64,000 nt of DNA from Edaphobacter lichenicola (GTDB lineage Bacteria; Acidobacteriota; Terriglobia; Terriglobales; Acidobacteriaceae), in contig NZ_CP073696.1 of assembly GCF_025264645.1 (NCBI RefSeq), forward strand, positions 4,588,001 to 4,652,000, written 5' to 3'. The translations under genes were made by a program, and so were the position numbers. The notes under the pieces are model-generated. The model ran no database searches and had not been told where the DNA came from. It was given only the letters and a program-made list of their open reading frames with translations. This document shows positions 34,546-42,499 of this stretch, piece by piece (the first letter of the stretch is position 1; the number at the start of each line of letters is the position of its first letter).

Positions 34546-35520
34546 ATGATTTCTACAGCTGAACTTGTGCAGATTGATCTTTCGCCGAGGAAGCCCGCGC
34601 CTAAACCGGCGTGGTTGAAGGCCAAGGCTCCTATGGGGGAGACCTTTCATAGTCTGAAGAAGATGGCGCGGGAGCTGAACCTGCATACGGTGTGCGAGAG
34701 CGCGCAGTGCCCAAACATTGGGGAGTGCTGGAATCAGAAGTCGGCTACGTTCATGATGCTGGGGAATCTGTGCACGCGGCGATGCGGGTTTTGCGCGGTG
34801 CCGAAGGGAAAGCCGGAGCCGATTGATTTCGATGAGCCGCGGCGGGTGGCGTATGCGGTGGCGCAGCTTGGGCTGGCACATGCCGTAATTACGAGCGTGA
34901 ATCGCGACGACGATAATGTAGGCGCGGCGCGAGCGTTTGTGAGTGTGATTGAAGAGATCCGGATGCAGGCTCCAGGGTGCAGGGTGGAGGTGTTGACGCC
35001 GGACTTTCAGGGGAACGAGGAAGCGCTGCGGATGGTGGTGGCGGCGAGGCCGGAGATTCTGAATCACAATATCGAGACGGTGCCTCGGCTGTATCGGGTG
35101 GCGAAGTCGGGCGGGCGGTATGAGAAGTCGTTGCGGTTTCTGCAGCATGCGAAGGAGCTAGCGGCGGAGATGTTTTCAGATCGGAACGGCGACCAAATTG
35201 TAACCAAGACAGGCATTATTGTTGGTATGGGCGAAGAGATGCACGAGCTGCTGGCGGTGTTTCGCGATCTGGCGGATCGGAAGGTAGATATTCTGACGAT
35301 CGGGCAGTATCTGCGGCCGTCAAGAGATCATCTGCCGATGGCTCGATACTACACGCCGGAGGAGTTTGCTTTCCTAAAGCATGAGGCTGTGGCGATGGGC
35401 TTCAAGCATGTGGAGAGTGGGCCACTGGTGCGGAGTAGCTATCATGCGCAGGAGCAGGCGGAGTCGACTGGACTGGCTGTGTCAAATACAACGCTAATTC
35501 GTCGTACTGAACAACGCTAA
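34546..35520 (+). CDS. lipA: lipoyl synthase
   Basis: A radical-SAM enzyme inserting two sulfurs into octanoyl groups on lipoyl domains. About 324 residues from the ATG at 34546; the ATG at 34537 (three codons earlier) is an alternative, and longer starts are not family-like. The auxiliary cluster motif is CESAQCPNIGEC (Cys50, 55, 61) and the SAM cluster motif CTRRCGFC (Cys76, 80, 83). TSVNRDD and the C-terminal VRSSYHA with its conserved Arg-Ser-Ser-Tyr are present. The last codons contain a 14-bp sequence repeated just downstream. No lipB gene is adjacent. Confidence 0.95.
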   Translation: MISTAELVQIDLSPRKPAPKPAWLKAKAPMGETFHSLKKMARELNLHTVCESAQCPNIGECWNQKSATFMMLGNLCTRRCGFCAVPKGKPEPIDFDEPRRVAYAVAQLGLAHAVITSVNRDDDNVGAARAFVSVIEEIRMQAPGCRVEVLTPDFQGNEEALRMVVAARPEILNHNIETVPRLYRVAKSGGRYEKSLRFLQHAKELAAEMFSDRNGDQIVTKTGIIVGMGEEMHELLAVFRDLADRKVDILTIGQYLRPSRDHLPMARYYTPEEFAFLKHEAVAMGFKHVESGPLVRSSYHAQEQAESTGLAVSNTTLIRRTEQR

Positions 35521-35546
35521 TTCGCACCAGTACGAAATAGCGTTGT
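35511..35546 (+). terminator. stem-loop at the lipA stop, likely terminator without T-run
   Basis: ACAACGCTAATTCG (35511-35524, overlapping the TAA stop) pairs with CGAAATAGCGTTGT (35533-35546) with one mismatch and an 8-nt loop. The same 14 bases also occur at 35488-35501 inside lipA. No U-tract follows, so termination is only probable. Confidence 0.5.
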
Positions 35547-35763
35547 AATTAGCCAGCCTGATAAGGGGTGACGAACGTGTCAAATCTCTTACATGGTGCG
35601 GCCCGCCTCAATGAAGCGATAGGTCTCCCTATCGAAATGCAACGCTGCTACCGAGCGGCTTGGGGTGACACGTTAACCCAGAATGGAAGTTGCAGAGCCG
35701 CGGTAGGTAACTGTGCGGAACGTGCTGAAGGCCGGCGACTCTTGATCGATCCAGGTAAACCGA

Positions 35764-36411
35764 TTATGACTGTGAATTCTTCTGGTTTGAGGCAAACTGG
35801 TTTACATGCTGATAGAGCAGCTTGCTCGCCGCCCTGCTTTCGCCGGTCTTGATCGCCTCAAGCACTTTCCAGTGGGCTTCCTGCGCCTTTACGAGATCGA
35901 TGCTGCTGGCGACAAGCCTGATCCGGGTTCTGATTTCAAATCCTAACCCCTCCCACGAGCGAAGCAGCACAGTGTTGCGCGACGCTTCAACAATCGTGCG
36001 ATGGAAGGCCATATCGAACTTTGTGTAAAGCGCGGCATCTCCTTTTCGGGCCGCCTTTAGCACCTGAGCGGCTAGCTTCTCCAGGGCATCGGTCGATGAC
36101 TTGAGATGGGGCGTCGCCAGGCGCCCGGCAAGCTCCTCAAGGCAAGCTCGCACGACGTAGGCATCTTCAAGTTCCTTCTCTGAGAATTGGCGGACGCGAC
36201 TACCCTTGTACGGTTCTGTCTGGACCAGACCAAGAGCTTCCAGCTCTCTCAACGCCTCGCGGACCGGTCCCTGGCTGGTCTCAAGTTCGGCCGCCAGCTT
36301 CAATTCGGTCAGGCGAAAACCCGGAGCCAGTTCTCCGTTAAGGATGCGTTCCAGCAGAACCCCACGAACACGATCCACCATTGACTCACGCATCGGATTC
36401 CCAGCGTTCAT
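35764..36411 (-). CDS. GntR family regulator, FadR/FCD subfamily
   Basis: A 215-residue regulator with an N-terminal winged helix (about 10-72, with LKLAAELETSQGPVREALRE as the recognition region). An all-helical FCD ligand domain (about 78-205) contains the metal-binding pattern seen in DMAFHRTIVEASRN, plus His residues near QEAHW. FCD regulators respond to small organic acids or sugars acids. It is divergent from a DoxX-deacetylase operon, and an inverted repeat lies in the 77-bp gap, so that operon is its likely target. Confidence 0.9.
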   Translation of the reverse strand: MNAGNPMRESMVDRVRGVLLERILNGELAPGFRLTELKLAAELETSQGPVREALRELEALGLVQTEPYKGSRVRQFSEKELEDAYVVRACLEELAGRLATPHLKSSTDALEKLAAQVLKAARKGDAALYTKFDMAFHRTIVEASRNTVLLRSWEGLGFEIRTRIRLVASSIDLVKAQEAHWKVLEAIKTGESRAASKLLYQHVNQFASNQKNSQS

Positions 36412-36444
36412 CTGGAAATTATAAATAATTTTGCAACTTTTAAG

Positions 36445-36465
36445 GATTATGAATTATCTATAATC
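36445..36465. promoter_or_regulatory. inverted repeat and -10-like box in the GntR/DoxX divergent promoter
   Basis: GATTAT (36445-36450) and ATAATC (36460-36465) form an inverted repeat with 9 bp between. A TATAAT (36459-36464) overlaps the right arm, 25 nt before the DoxX start. The position suits a GntR operator that would block the promoter. Confidence 0.45.
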
Positions 36466-36488
36466 TAGCAGAATGGAGGAAGTCATGG

Positions 36489-36935
36489 GTGTTTCACGGA
36501 ATACACAAGATGCAGATCGGGCTCTTGGCTACACCGCTCTTGAGGGTCATCCTCGGAGTCAATATCGCAGTCCATGGGCTGAGTCGCATTCTCGCCGGTC
36601 CATCCATGTTCGCTCATGCGCTTGCAGCAAAATTTGCTCCTACGCCTCTGTCTCCCCGGACAGTAATAGCCTTTGCCCTGAGCCTTCCCTGGGTCGAAGC
36701 TGCGGTCGGCACGCTTGTGCTCTTCGGGCTGGCGTCGCGCACCGCCTATTCGATTGGCATGCTTGTGATCGCCGCGCTCACCTTTGGGGCAACCCTTACC
36801 CAGGACTGGGACGCGGCAGGTCTGCAACTGATTTATGCGCTGATCTACACAGTTTTACTCGCTACTTGCTCAAACAATTGCTATTCCGTTGACAGATGGA
36901 TGGCGAAGACCACACCTGGAGGGGTCGCCGCATGA
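36489..36935 (+). CDS. DoxX family membrane protein
   Basis: A 148-residue membrane protein starting at the GTG at 36489, 8 nt after GGAGGA; an ATG at 36510 is possible but has no site. Four membrane helices (about 12-32, 55-75, 80-100, 105-125) match DoxX. The conserved LRVILGVNIAVHGLSRI with a small-residue/His-Gly pattern at the first helix is the family signature. DoxX proteins are poorly understood and are linked to redox stress or quinone biology. Its stop overlaps the deacetylase start as ATGA. Confidence 0.85.
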   Translation: MFHGIHKMQIGLLATPLLRVILGVNIAVHGLSRILAGPSMFAHALAAKFAPTPLSPRTVIAFALSLPWVEAAVGTLVLFGLASRTAYSIGMLVIAALTFGATLTQDWDAAGLQLIYALIYTVLLATCSNNCYSVDRWMAKTTPGGVAA

Positions 36936-37879
36936 CGCGTCGAGAACTGATCAAAACCGGAATGCTGGCAGGCGCGGGACTCGGCCTCGCCAACATCGCA
37001 AATGCAACGCAGTCACAGGAGACGAGTATGTCCAACGCACAACCTTTTTGGCCCAATAACGCACGTCTCGTGATCTCGGTTTCAATGCAAATGGAAGGAG
37101 GTGCACAGCCTACCAGCGGAGCGGAAAGCCCTATGCCGAAGATCGATCCGCGCTTTCCCGATATTCCTGCGAGCAAATGGTATGACTACGGCTACAAGGA
37201 AGGTCTCCCGCGGCTGCTTGACATGTTTGATCGCCGAAAGATCAAAGTGACTTCACATATGGTGGGAGCGGCAGTCGATCTTCATCCCGCTCTGGCAAAG
37301 GAGATCGTAGAGCGCGGGCACGAAGCCTCTGGACACGGGCAGACCTGGACAGCTCAGTATTCCATGACGCCCGACGAAGAGCGAGCCGCCTATCAACAAA
37401 GCATCGAGAGCATCCAGCGGGCAACGGGAACGCGCCCCGTCGGGTTCAATGCTTTCTGGCTGCGAGGCACACCACGCACCCTGGAGATCCTGCAGTCTCT
37501 TGGCTACATCTATCACATTGATGATGTAAGCCGGGACGAGCCGTTTTTGGTTAACGTCAACAATAAGCCCTTCGCCGTGGTCCCTTACACTCTGCACATG
37601 AACGACATCGTAGACTACGAGTCCCGCTTCTTCAGTACGTCAATGTACGCAGACGATTTGAAGAAGGAATTCGATGCGCTCTACGAAGAGGCCGCGCAAC
37701 GACGCCGCATGATGTCGGTAAGCGCACATGACCGGATCGCCGGTCGGCCATCCCGCTCTAGGGTGCTGGAAGAGTTCATCACTTACACACAATCGAAACC
37801 GGGAGTCGTGTTTATGCGCAAGGACGAGATTGCGCGCTTTGCGTTAAGCAGTCCTGACACCGTTCGAGAGAACATTTAA
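36932..37879 (+). CDS. polysaccharide deacetylase family protein (PuuE/allantoinase-like) with Tat signal
   Basis: About 315 residues from the ATG at 36932, overlapping the DoxX stop and preceded by GGAGGGG. The N-terminus TRRELIKTGMLAGAGLGLAN is a twin-arginine signal. The NodB-like barrel has its first block at about residues 50-60 (SVSMQMEGGAQP), similar to the EEGGE of PuuE allantoinases. The metal His candidates are in VTSHMVGAAVD and RGHEASGHGQTW. DYGYKEGLPRLLDMFDRRKI is typical of the PuuE branch. These enzymes hydrolyse N-acetyl or cyclic amide bonds; the substrate is not predictable. It pairs with DoxX under the divergent GntR regulator. Confidence 0.82.
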   Translation: MTRRELIKTGMLAGAGLGLANIANATQSQETSMSNAQPFWPNNARLVISVSMQMEGGAQPTSGAESPMPKIDPRFPDIPASKWYDYGYKEGLPRLLDMFDRRKIKVTSHMVGAAVDLHPALAKEIVERGHEASGHGQTWTAQYSMTPDEERAAYQQSIESIQRATGTRPVGFNAFWLRGTPRTLEILQSLGYIYHIDDVSRDEPFLVNVNNKPFAVVPYTLHMNDIVDYESRFFSTSMYADDLKKEFDALYEEAAQRRRMMSVSAHDRIAGRPSRSRVLEEFITYTQSKPGVVFMRKDEIARFALSSPDTVRENI

Positions 37880-38167
37880 TCATTATTTTAGTCAGTGAGG
37901 CTGTCCTGCACGGATTGCCTTATTGGAGAGTGGATTAGGCAGCACGCAATTTCGCGCAACGCGAATCGATGTGCTCGCTCCGGATCCAAGTACCAGACCG
38001 AAAGCATGATCGGCCAGCATCGTCTGCTGTCCTCGATTGCTGCAATGGTCGACAGTGGTCAGCTGGAAACGACTGTCGGTGATGTGTTAGGGACCATCCA
38101 TGCAACAAATCTCAAGAAGGCACATGCAATGTTGGAGTCAGGTAGGACCGGTTCCATCAAGCCATCC

Positions 38168-39016
38168 TTAGCACGAATATCTCAACAGATTTTTCACGTA
38201 AGAACCTCCTGCGATAGCGATCTCTTCAGGAGAAACTGTCATGTCGGCTAGTAGATATCCCGGGGATCCCGGGTAGTCGGTGGAATAGCCGAAACCTTCG
38301 ATCATGAGGTATCCGTCGTATCCGTTTAGGAGCAACGATCTAACGATGCCCATAAAATCAATATGTCCGGAGCCGAGAAGCCCTCTATCGTTTTCACTCA
38401 AATGCACATGCTTCAGACTTGCACCCAGCAAGGCGATGGCTCCCGAAATACTTTTTTCTTCGATATTGGCGTGAAATGTATCAATAGTTACGCCAACTCT
38501 TGGATTCCCAATATCCTTGCAAAGCGCTTGCGCTTCAGCAGCCTTATTGAGAAAAAATGTTTCGGACCGATTGACAGGCTCAATGGCGAGATTGATGTTG
38601 TGCGTTTCGAGAGCAGTTCCAAGGGCTTGAAAACACTCGACTGCCCAGTTCCACTCGTCTTGATTGCGACGATGGCCTGGTAAATAACCAATAGGAGCAA
38701 AAAGGGGCCCGCCCAAGAGATTTGCTCCCAGCTCTCTTGTGGTTTCGACGCAAGCAATTAGGTGGGTAAGGGACTTCCTCCGCACGGATGCGTCAGGACT
38801 GATGGGATTGATATTCCTCGGCAAGATTGCACAGACAGTACATTCCAGGTCGTTCGCTTCAAATGCCTTACGAATAGCTTGAGCAGGTAAATGCGCTGGA
38901 TCGAACATTGGGATCTCAAATCCATCCAAGCCATAAGCGCGCATCTGCGGGATCAGATCGAGGTGTGATGAGGTGAAATCCTTGGTCCAGGCAAATGCGC
39001 TAACGCCGATCTTCAT
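38168..39016 (-). CDS. ketose 3-epimerase / sugar-phosphate isomerase-epimerase family
   Basis: About 282 residues; the ATG at 39016 is 6 nt after AAGGAG, better placed than the GTG two codons upstream. It is a TIM barrel with the D-tagatose/D-psicose 3-epimerase metal site: Glu in LAIEPVNRSETFF, Asp in TIDTFHANIEEKS, His in HVHLSENDRGLLGSGHIDF and Glu in MIEGFGYS. These motifs point to epimerisation of free ketoses such as fructose, tagatose or ribulose at C3. It is convergent with the deacetylase gene; the 288 bp between them hold nothing recognisable. It is intracellular, unlike the exported TIM-barrel protein at 31978. Confidence 0.85.
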   Translation of the reverse strand: MKIGVSAFAWTKDFTSSHLDLIPQMRAYGLDGFEIPMFDPAHLPAQAIRKAFEANDLECTVCAILPRNINPISPDASVRRKSLTHLIACVETTRELGANLLGGPLFAPIGYLPGHRRNQDEWNWAVECFQALGTALETHNINLAIEPVNRSETFFLNKAAEAQALCKDIGNPRVGVTIDTFHANIEEKSISGAIALLGASLKHVHLSENDRGLLGSGHIDFMGIVRSLLLNGYDGYLMIEGFGYSTDYPGSPGYLLADMTVSPEEIAIAGGSYVKNLLRYSC

Positions 39017-39559
39017 GCCCACTCCTTCTATTGCGGTACTAAATCAACCAATCAACCAAAGCTTAACTGACGAAAGGATTATGAAAGTGTCCTGCTGATT
39101 CTCAGTTTGCTCAGATCTGCTCTAGCAGTCTGCAAGTCCAGGGACTATTTCAGACACCGAGGCAAAACGGTCAATTGGTAGGGGTTTTCCTGGCGTCAGC
39201 GCGTCATAGTCTGGTTAACAAACCGGTTCCGGTTACTCCTTGCATGAACGCGATGAAACGGTTGCTGGCTATATCCGTTCTCCCAGTCGGACGTTCAATG
39301 GCGCCTTTCAGATACACCCTTTTGCGAATTCGCTGGCTTCGGAAGACGCTACCGGGAAAACCAATATCCCATATCGCTGAAGAGTCGGTCACTTCCGAGA
39401 TGCGCGTTTGCGAGGACTGAACTAAAGATCGGGATCCTAACCCAGGTTCCATCAGCCCCTGTTATCGTCAACTCACCCGCGTTCAGGCTAGCGACGGTAA
39501 AGAATCATGTATCCGGCTATTAACTACGAAGAGCACACAACCCGACAGGAGGATGACTC
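39017..39559. other. intergenic region upstream of the hydrolase gene at 39560
   Basis: A 543-bp gap. Short open frames on both strands at about 39175-39450 have no ribosome site and no recognisable family. The final 20 nt contain AGGAGG, the ribosome site for the gene at 39560. I see no operator or terminator I would defend. Confidence 0.5.
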
Positions 39560-40384
39560 ATGAGCAGCATCACAGTGAAGGACGGTACAGAGATTTACTA
39601 CAAGGATTGGGGAACAGGTCAGCCGATCGTGTTCCACCACGGCTGGCCGCTCAGCGCGGACGACTGGGATAGCCAGATGCTTTTCTTCCGGCTGCACGGA
39701 TACCGCGTCATCGCGCATGACCGTCGTGGCCATGGCCGGTCGACGCAGACCGATCTGGGTAACGACATGGACACCTATGCGGCCGACAGCGCCGCCCTGG
39801 TGGAGCATCTCGATCTGAAAGACGCCATCCACGTCGGCCACTCAACTGGCGGCGGCGAAGTGGCGCGCTATGTCGCCCAGTACGGAGGCGACGGGCGCGT
39901 CGCGAAGGCGGTGTTGATCAGCGCCATCACTCCGGTCATGATCAAGTCTGCGTCGAATCCGGGCGGCCTGCCGATCGAGTTCTTCGACGGTTTTCGTGCA
40001 GGCATGGCCAACCGGGCCCAGTTCTACCGCGATGTCCCCGAAGGTCCCTTCTACGGCTTCAACCGTCCTGGCGCGAAGGTTTCGCAAGGAGTGATCGATA
40101 ACTGGTGGCGGCAAGGAATGATGGGTGGGACCAAGGCACAATATGATTGCATCAAGGCCTTGTCGGAGACCGACCTCACCGAAGACTTGAAGAAGATCAC
40201 CGTTCCGGTATTGGTGATGCATAGCGAGGACGACCAGATTGTGCCGTTCGCCGACTCAGGCCCGCTGGCGGCCAAGCTCTTGAAGCATGGCACGTTGAAG
40301 GTATACCAAGGCCTGCCGCACGGGATGCCCACCACGCATGCAGATCAAATCAATGCCGATCTTCTCGAATTCATAAAGTCGTAA
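39560..40384 (+). CDS. alpha/beta hydrolase, non-heme chloroperoxidase/arylesterase type
   Basis: A 274-residue cytoplasmic hydrolase with a strong AGGAGG upstream. Catalytic parts: oxyanion HHGWPL (26-31), DRRGHGRS, nucleophile Ser95 in GHSTGGGE, acid Asp224/225 in SEDDQIVPF and His254 in GLPHGMP. The Ser-type elbow with GHSTGGGEV separates it from the Asp-type epoxide hydrolases further along the cluster. Family members are esterases or cofactor-free perhydrolases; the reaction here is not predictable. It is the first gene of the accessory block and is followed by a hairpin. Confidence 0.88.
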   Translation: MSSITVKDGTEIYYKDWGTGQPIVFHHGWPLSADDWDSQMLFFRLHGYRVIAHDRRGHGRSTQTDLGNDMDTYAADSAALVEHLDLKDAIHVGHSTGGGEVARYVAQYGGDGRVAKAVLISAITPVMIKSASNPGGLPIEFFDGFRAGMANRAQFYRDVPEGPFYGFNRPGAKVSQGVIDNWWRQGMMGGTKAQYDCIKALSETDLTEDLKKITVPVLVMHSEDDQIVPFADSGPLAAKLLKHGTLKVYQGLPHGMPTTHADQINADLLEFIKS

Positions 40385-40394
40385 ACGCAAATTG

Positions 40395-40434
40395 CTCGGC
40401 GAGTCAGAGGTATCTCTTCCTTTGGTTCGCCGAG
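40395..40434. terminator. possible terminator hairpin after the 39560 hydrolase gene
   Basis: CTCGGCGA (40395-40402) and TCGCCGAG (40427-40434) are perfect 8-bp arms, but the loop is 24 nt and no T-run follows. It lies 11 nt after the stop. Confidence 0.4.
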
Positions 40435-40577
40435 TCCCTGGCCGACATTAGCGTTAGCTGTTTCGCTTGCCAACAGATCGCGGGGGCACTCCATCGATGC
40501 GCACAGATGGATAACGACAAGCCGGTTATGGGAAGTGATTGCTTGTCTGACGCTTGACGGTTTGCATCCTTGGCGAG

Positions 40578-41390
40578 CTATATGGACGAATTTATAAGCT
40601 TCAATTCCACGCTCTGCACTCCACGAACCATCTTAACCCTTTTGATCTTCGGTTCGGGTTTGTTCAGGATCTTGCGAATTTCCATAAGAGACGCAACAGC
40701 TTGCCTCTCAATGGCGGTGATGAGATCACCCTTGCGGAACCCAAGTTCCTCCGCCCGGCTACCGGCCGCAACGGTATTGACGAGCAGGCCCGGCACATCG
40801 GGCAAACCAACAGCCCGCCGCATCTTCGTCGAAGCGCGAGAATCGAGCAGCGTCATGCCGAGGTAAAGCTGACGACCGTGAGCCACCTCCTCCTCGAGGC
40901 TGACCAACCACTTGCGCAACAAGGCGATAAGCTGCGTTCGTTCCGCTCGATTCAATCCTGCAACCAAGCTGTTTTCATTCTCAAGATGCTCCGGGATGAC
41001 GGTTTCCAAGAGCGCCACACCCTTCGGAGTCAGAGTTACGAAGACAGAGCGACGATCATCGTTGTCAGGTGACCGTACCACCAGGCCCTGCCTTTGCAGG
41101 GAATCGATTCTAAGACTCATGCTGCCGGATGTGCGAAAGAGGCTGCGCATCAGATCGCGTTGGTTCAGCTTGTACGGTTTGCCGATGCGACGAAGTGCCG
41201 CCAGCACGTCAAACGAGGCCCGTGAAATCTGAAACTCCTCGAACTTAGCCTCCAGAGCGCGATCGACATGTTCCATAATTCGGCCCGCCCTCCCGATGAT
41301 CTCGACAGAAGCAAGGTCGTAGTCTGGTCGTTCCGCTTTCCAGAGTTGCACGACTCGATCAACGTGGTCTGTTGCCATAGTTCTTTTCAT
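40578..41390 (-). CDS. MarR family regulator fused to a C-terminal PDZ domain
   Basis: About 270 residues from the ATG at 41390; a start four codons later is possible, and longer frames are not family-like. Residues 28-165 are a MarR dimer/winged-helix domain: ISRASFDVLAALRRIG, SLFRTSGSMSLRIDSLQRQG as recognition region, and the wing PDNDDRRSVFVTLTPKG. Residues 176-268 form a PDZ domain: YLGMTLLD, VPGLLVNTVAAGSRAEELGF, RKGDLITAIERQAV. PDZ domains bind protein C-termini and are usually found in envelope proteases, so this combination on a repressor is unusual. It is divergent from the epoxide hydrolase at 41488, with a perfect palindrome between. Confidence 0.85.
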   Translation of the reverse strand: MKRTMATDHVDRVVQLWKAERPDYDLASVEIIGRAGRIMEHVDRALEAKFEEFQISRASFDVLAALRRIGKPYKLNQRDLMRSLFRTSGSMSLRIDSLQRQGLVVRSPDNDDRRSVFVTLTPKGVALLETVIPEHLENENSLVAGLNRAERTQLIALLRKWLVSLEEEVAHGRQLYLGMTLLDSRASTKMRRAVGLPDVPGLLVNTVAAGSRAEELGFRKGDLITAIERQAVASLMEIRKILNKPEPKIKRVKMVRGVQSVELKLINSSI

Positions 41391-41432
41391 CTCATCGCAT
41401 TGCGTTAGCTTTGTCAAAAGCAGTTTTACCCA

Positions 41433-41456
41433 TATTTGCTTTAGTTCAAGCAAATA
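41433..41456. promoter_or_regulatory. perfect 9+9 bp palindrome in the MarR-PDZ/hydrolase divergent promoter
   Basis: TATTTGCTT (41433-41441) and AAGCAAATA (41448-41456) are exact inverted repeats with a 6-bp spacer. The total of 24 bp suits a MarR dimer. The site lies 42 nt from the regulator start and 31 nt from the hydrolase start, where it could control both genes. Confidence 0.7.
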
Positions 41457-41487
41457 GTTACGATGAGTTTGTGACGCGGGGGAAACG

Positions 41488-42438
41488 ATGGAACTCAGGG
41501 AGTACGAGATCGCTTCGAATGGCATCTCCTTGCACGTAACGGAACAAGGGGAGGGGCCAGCCGTTCTTTTCTGCCACGGATTTCCGGACACCTCTTATAC
41601 GTGGCGCCGACAGATGACCGCCGTCGCGTCAGCCGGCTATCGAGCGATTGCTCCAGATATGCGTGGATACGGACAAAGTTCAGCGCCGGAAGATTCGAGT
41701 TTGTATACGCCGCTGCATACGGCCGGTGATTTGATCGGGCTACTCGATGTGCTGAAGGTCCCTAGCGCTGTCCTGGTGGGTCACGACTGGGGCGCAACTC
41801 ATGCGTGGAATGCGGCTCTGATTCGACCTGACCGATTCAAAGCAGTGTTCTGTCTCAGCGTGCCTTACGTTCCGCGTGGCGATGTCAGCGTCTTTGAAAG
41901 AATGCGGAAGTCTGGGCATCAAGACGACTTCTACATGTTCGAACAGATCCGCCCGGAAGCCGACCAGATTTGGGCTGATGCTGCGGTAACCATTCCAGGA
42001 ATTCTGTATTGGGCATCCGGTTCTGCTCCAGCCGCCACGCGATGGAGTCCCCTGGACCCTGCACGGAGCCTGCATCGTCCTGTTCCCGGACCTTTGCCAT
42101 CGTGGGCGGACCCAGACTACGTTGCGCATAACGTTACTGCATTTCAGCGCACCGGATTTCACGGTGGGCTGAACTACTACCGAGCCGCTGAACCGTACTT
42201 CGATTTGTCGGCAGCTTTCAAAGGCGCGAAGGTTACTCAACCTTCGTTTTACATCGTGGGAAAAGCGGATGGACTGAGAGAGTTATACCCTTTGACGATC
42301 GATCAGCTCCGCGCGGGGCTTCCCGGTCTTGTGGGAAGTTGCGAACTCGACGGTGTCGGCCACTGGGTGCAACACGAAGCCTCTGCTCAGGTGAATGACC
42401 AACTCGTTAACTTTCTGCGCGAGGTCTGCCCGGCCTAA
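41488..42438 (+). CDS. epoxide hydrolase-like alpha/beta hydrolase
   Basis: A 316-residue cytoplasmic hydrolase of the soluble epoxide hydrolase type: oxyanion HGFP (30-33), DMRGYGQSSAP, nucleophile Asp100 in VGHDWGATHAW, and a cap region (about 130-225) with FHGGLNYYRAAEP supplying a Tyr. The catalytic His lies in GVGHWVQHEA near the C-terminus. The reaction would open epoxides to diols through an Asp ester. It is divergent from MarR-PDZ and followed 61 nt later by a second epoxide hydrolase, so the pair is probably induced together when the repressor is released. Confidence 0.9.
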   Translation: MELREYEIASNGISLHVTEQGEGPAVLFCHGFPDTSYTWRRQMTAVASAGYRAIAPDMRGYGQSSAPEDSSLYTPLHTAGDLIGLLDVLKVPSAVLVGHDWGATHAWNAALIRPDRFKAVFCLSVPYVPRGDVSVFERMRKSGHQDDFYMFEQIRPEADQIWADAAVTIPGILYWASGSAPAATRWSPLDPARSLHRPVPGPLPSWADPDYVAHNVTAFQRTGFHGGLNYYRAAEPYFDLSAAFKGAKVTQPSFYIVGKADGLRELYPLTIDQLRAGLPGLVGSCELDGVGHWVQHEASAQVNDQLVNFLREVCPA

Positions 42439-42499
42439 TCGCCTGCAATGATTTGTTGCAAGGTTTCATGACTAGATGTGACTTGCTGGAGCATCGATA

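Noticed and set aside
35568..35852. 94-codon frame downstream of lipA
   Set aside because: It overlaps the end of the GntR gene on the other strand and has no family signature.
37895..38251. 118-codon frame between the deacetylase and epimerase genes
   Set aside because: No ribosome site, no family features, and it overlaps the epimerase 3' end.
39175..39452. Overlapping short frames on both strands in the gap before 39560
   Set aside because: Neither has a ribosome site or a recognisable motif, and each is the complement of the other.
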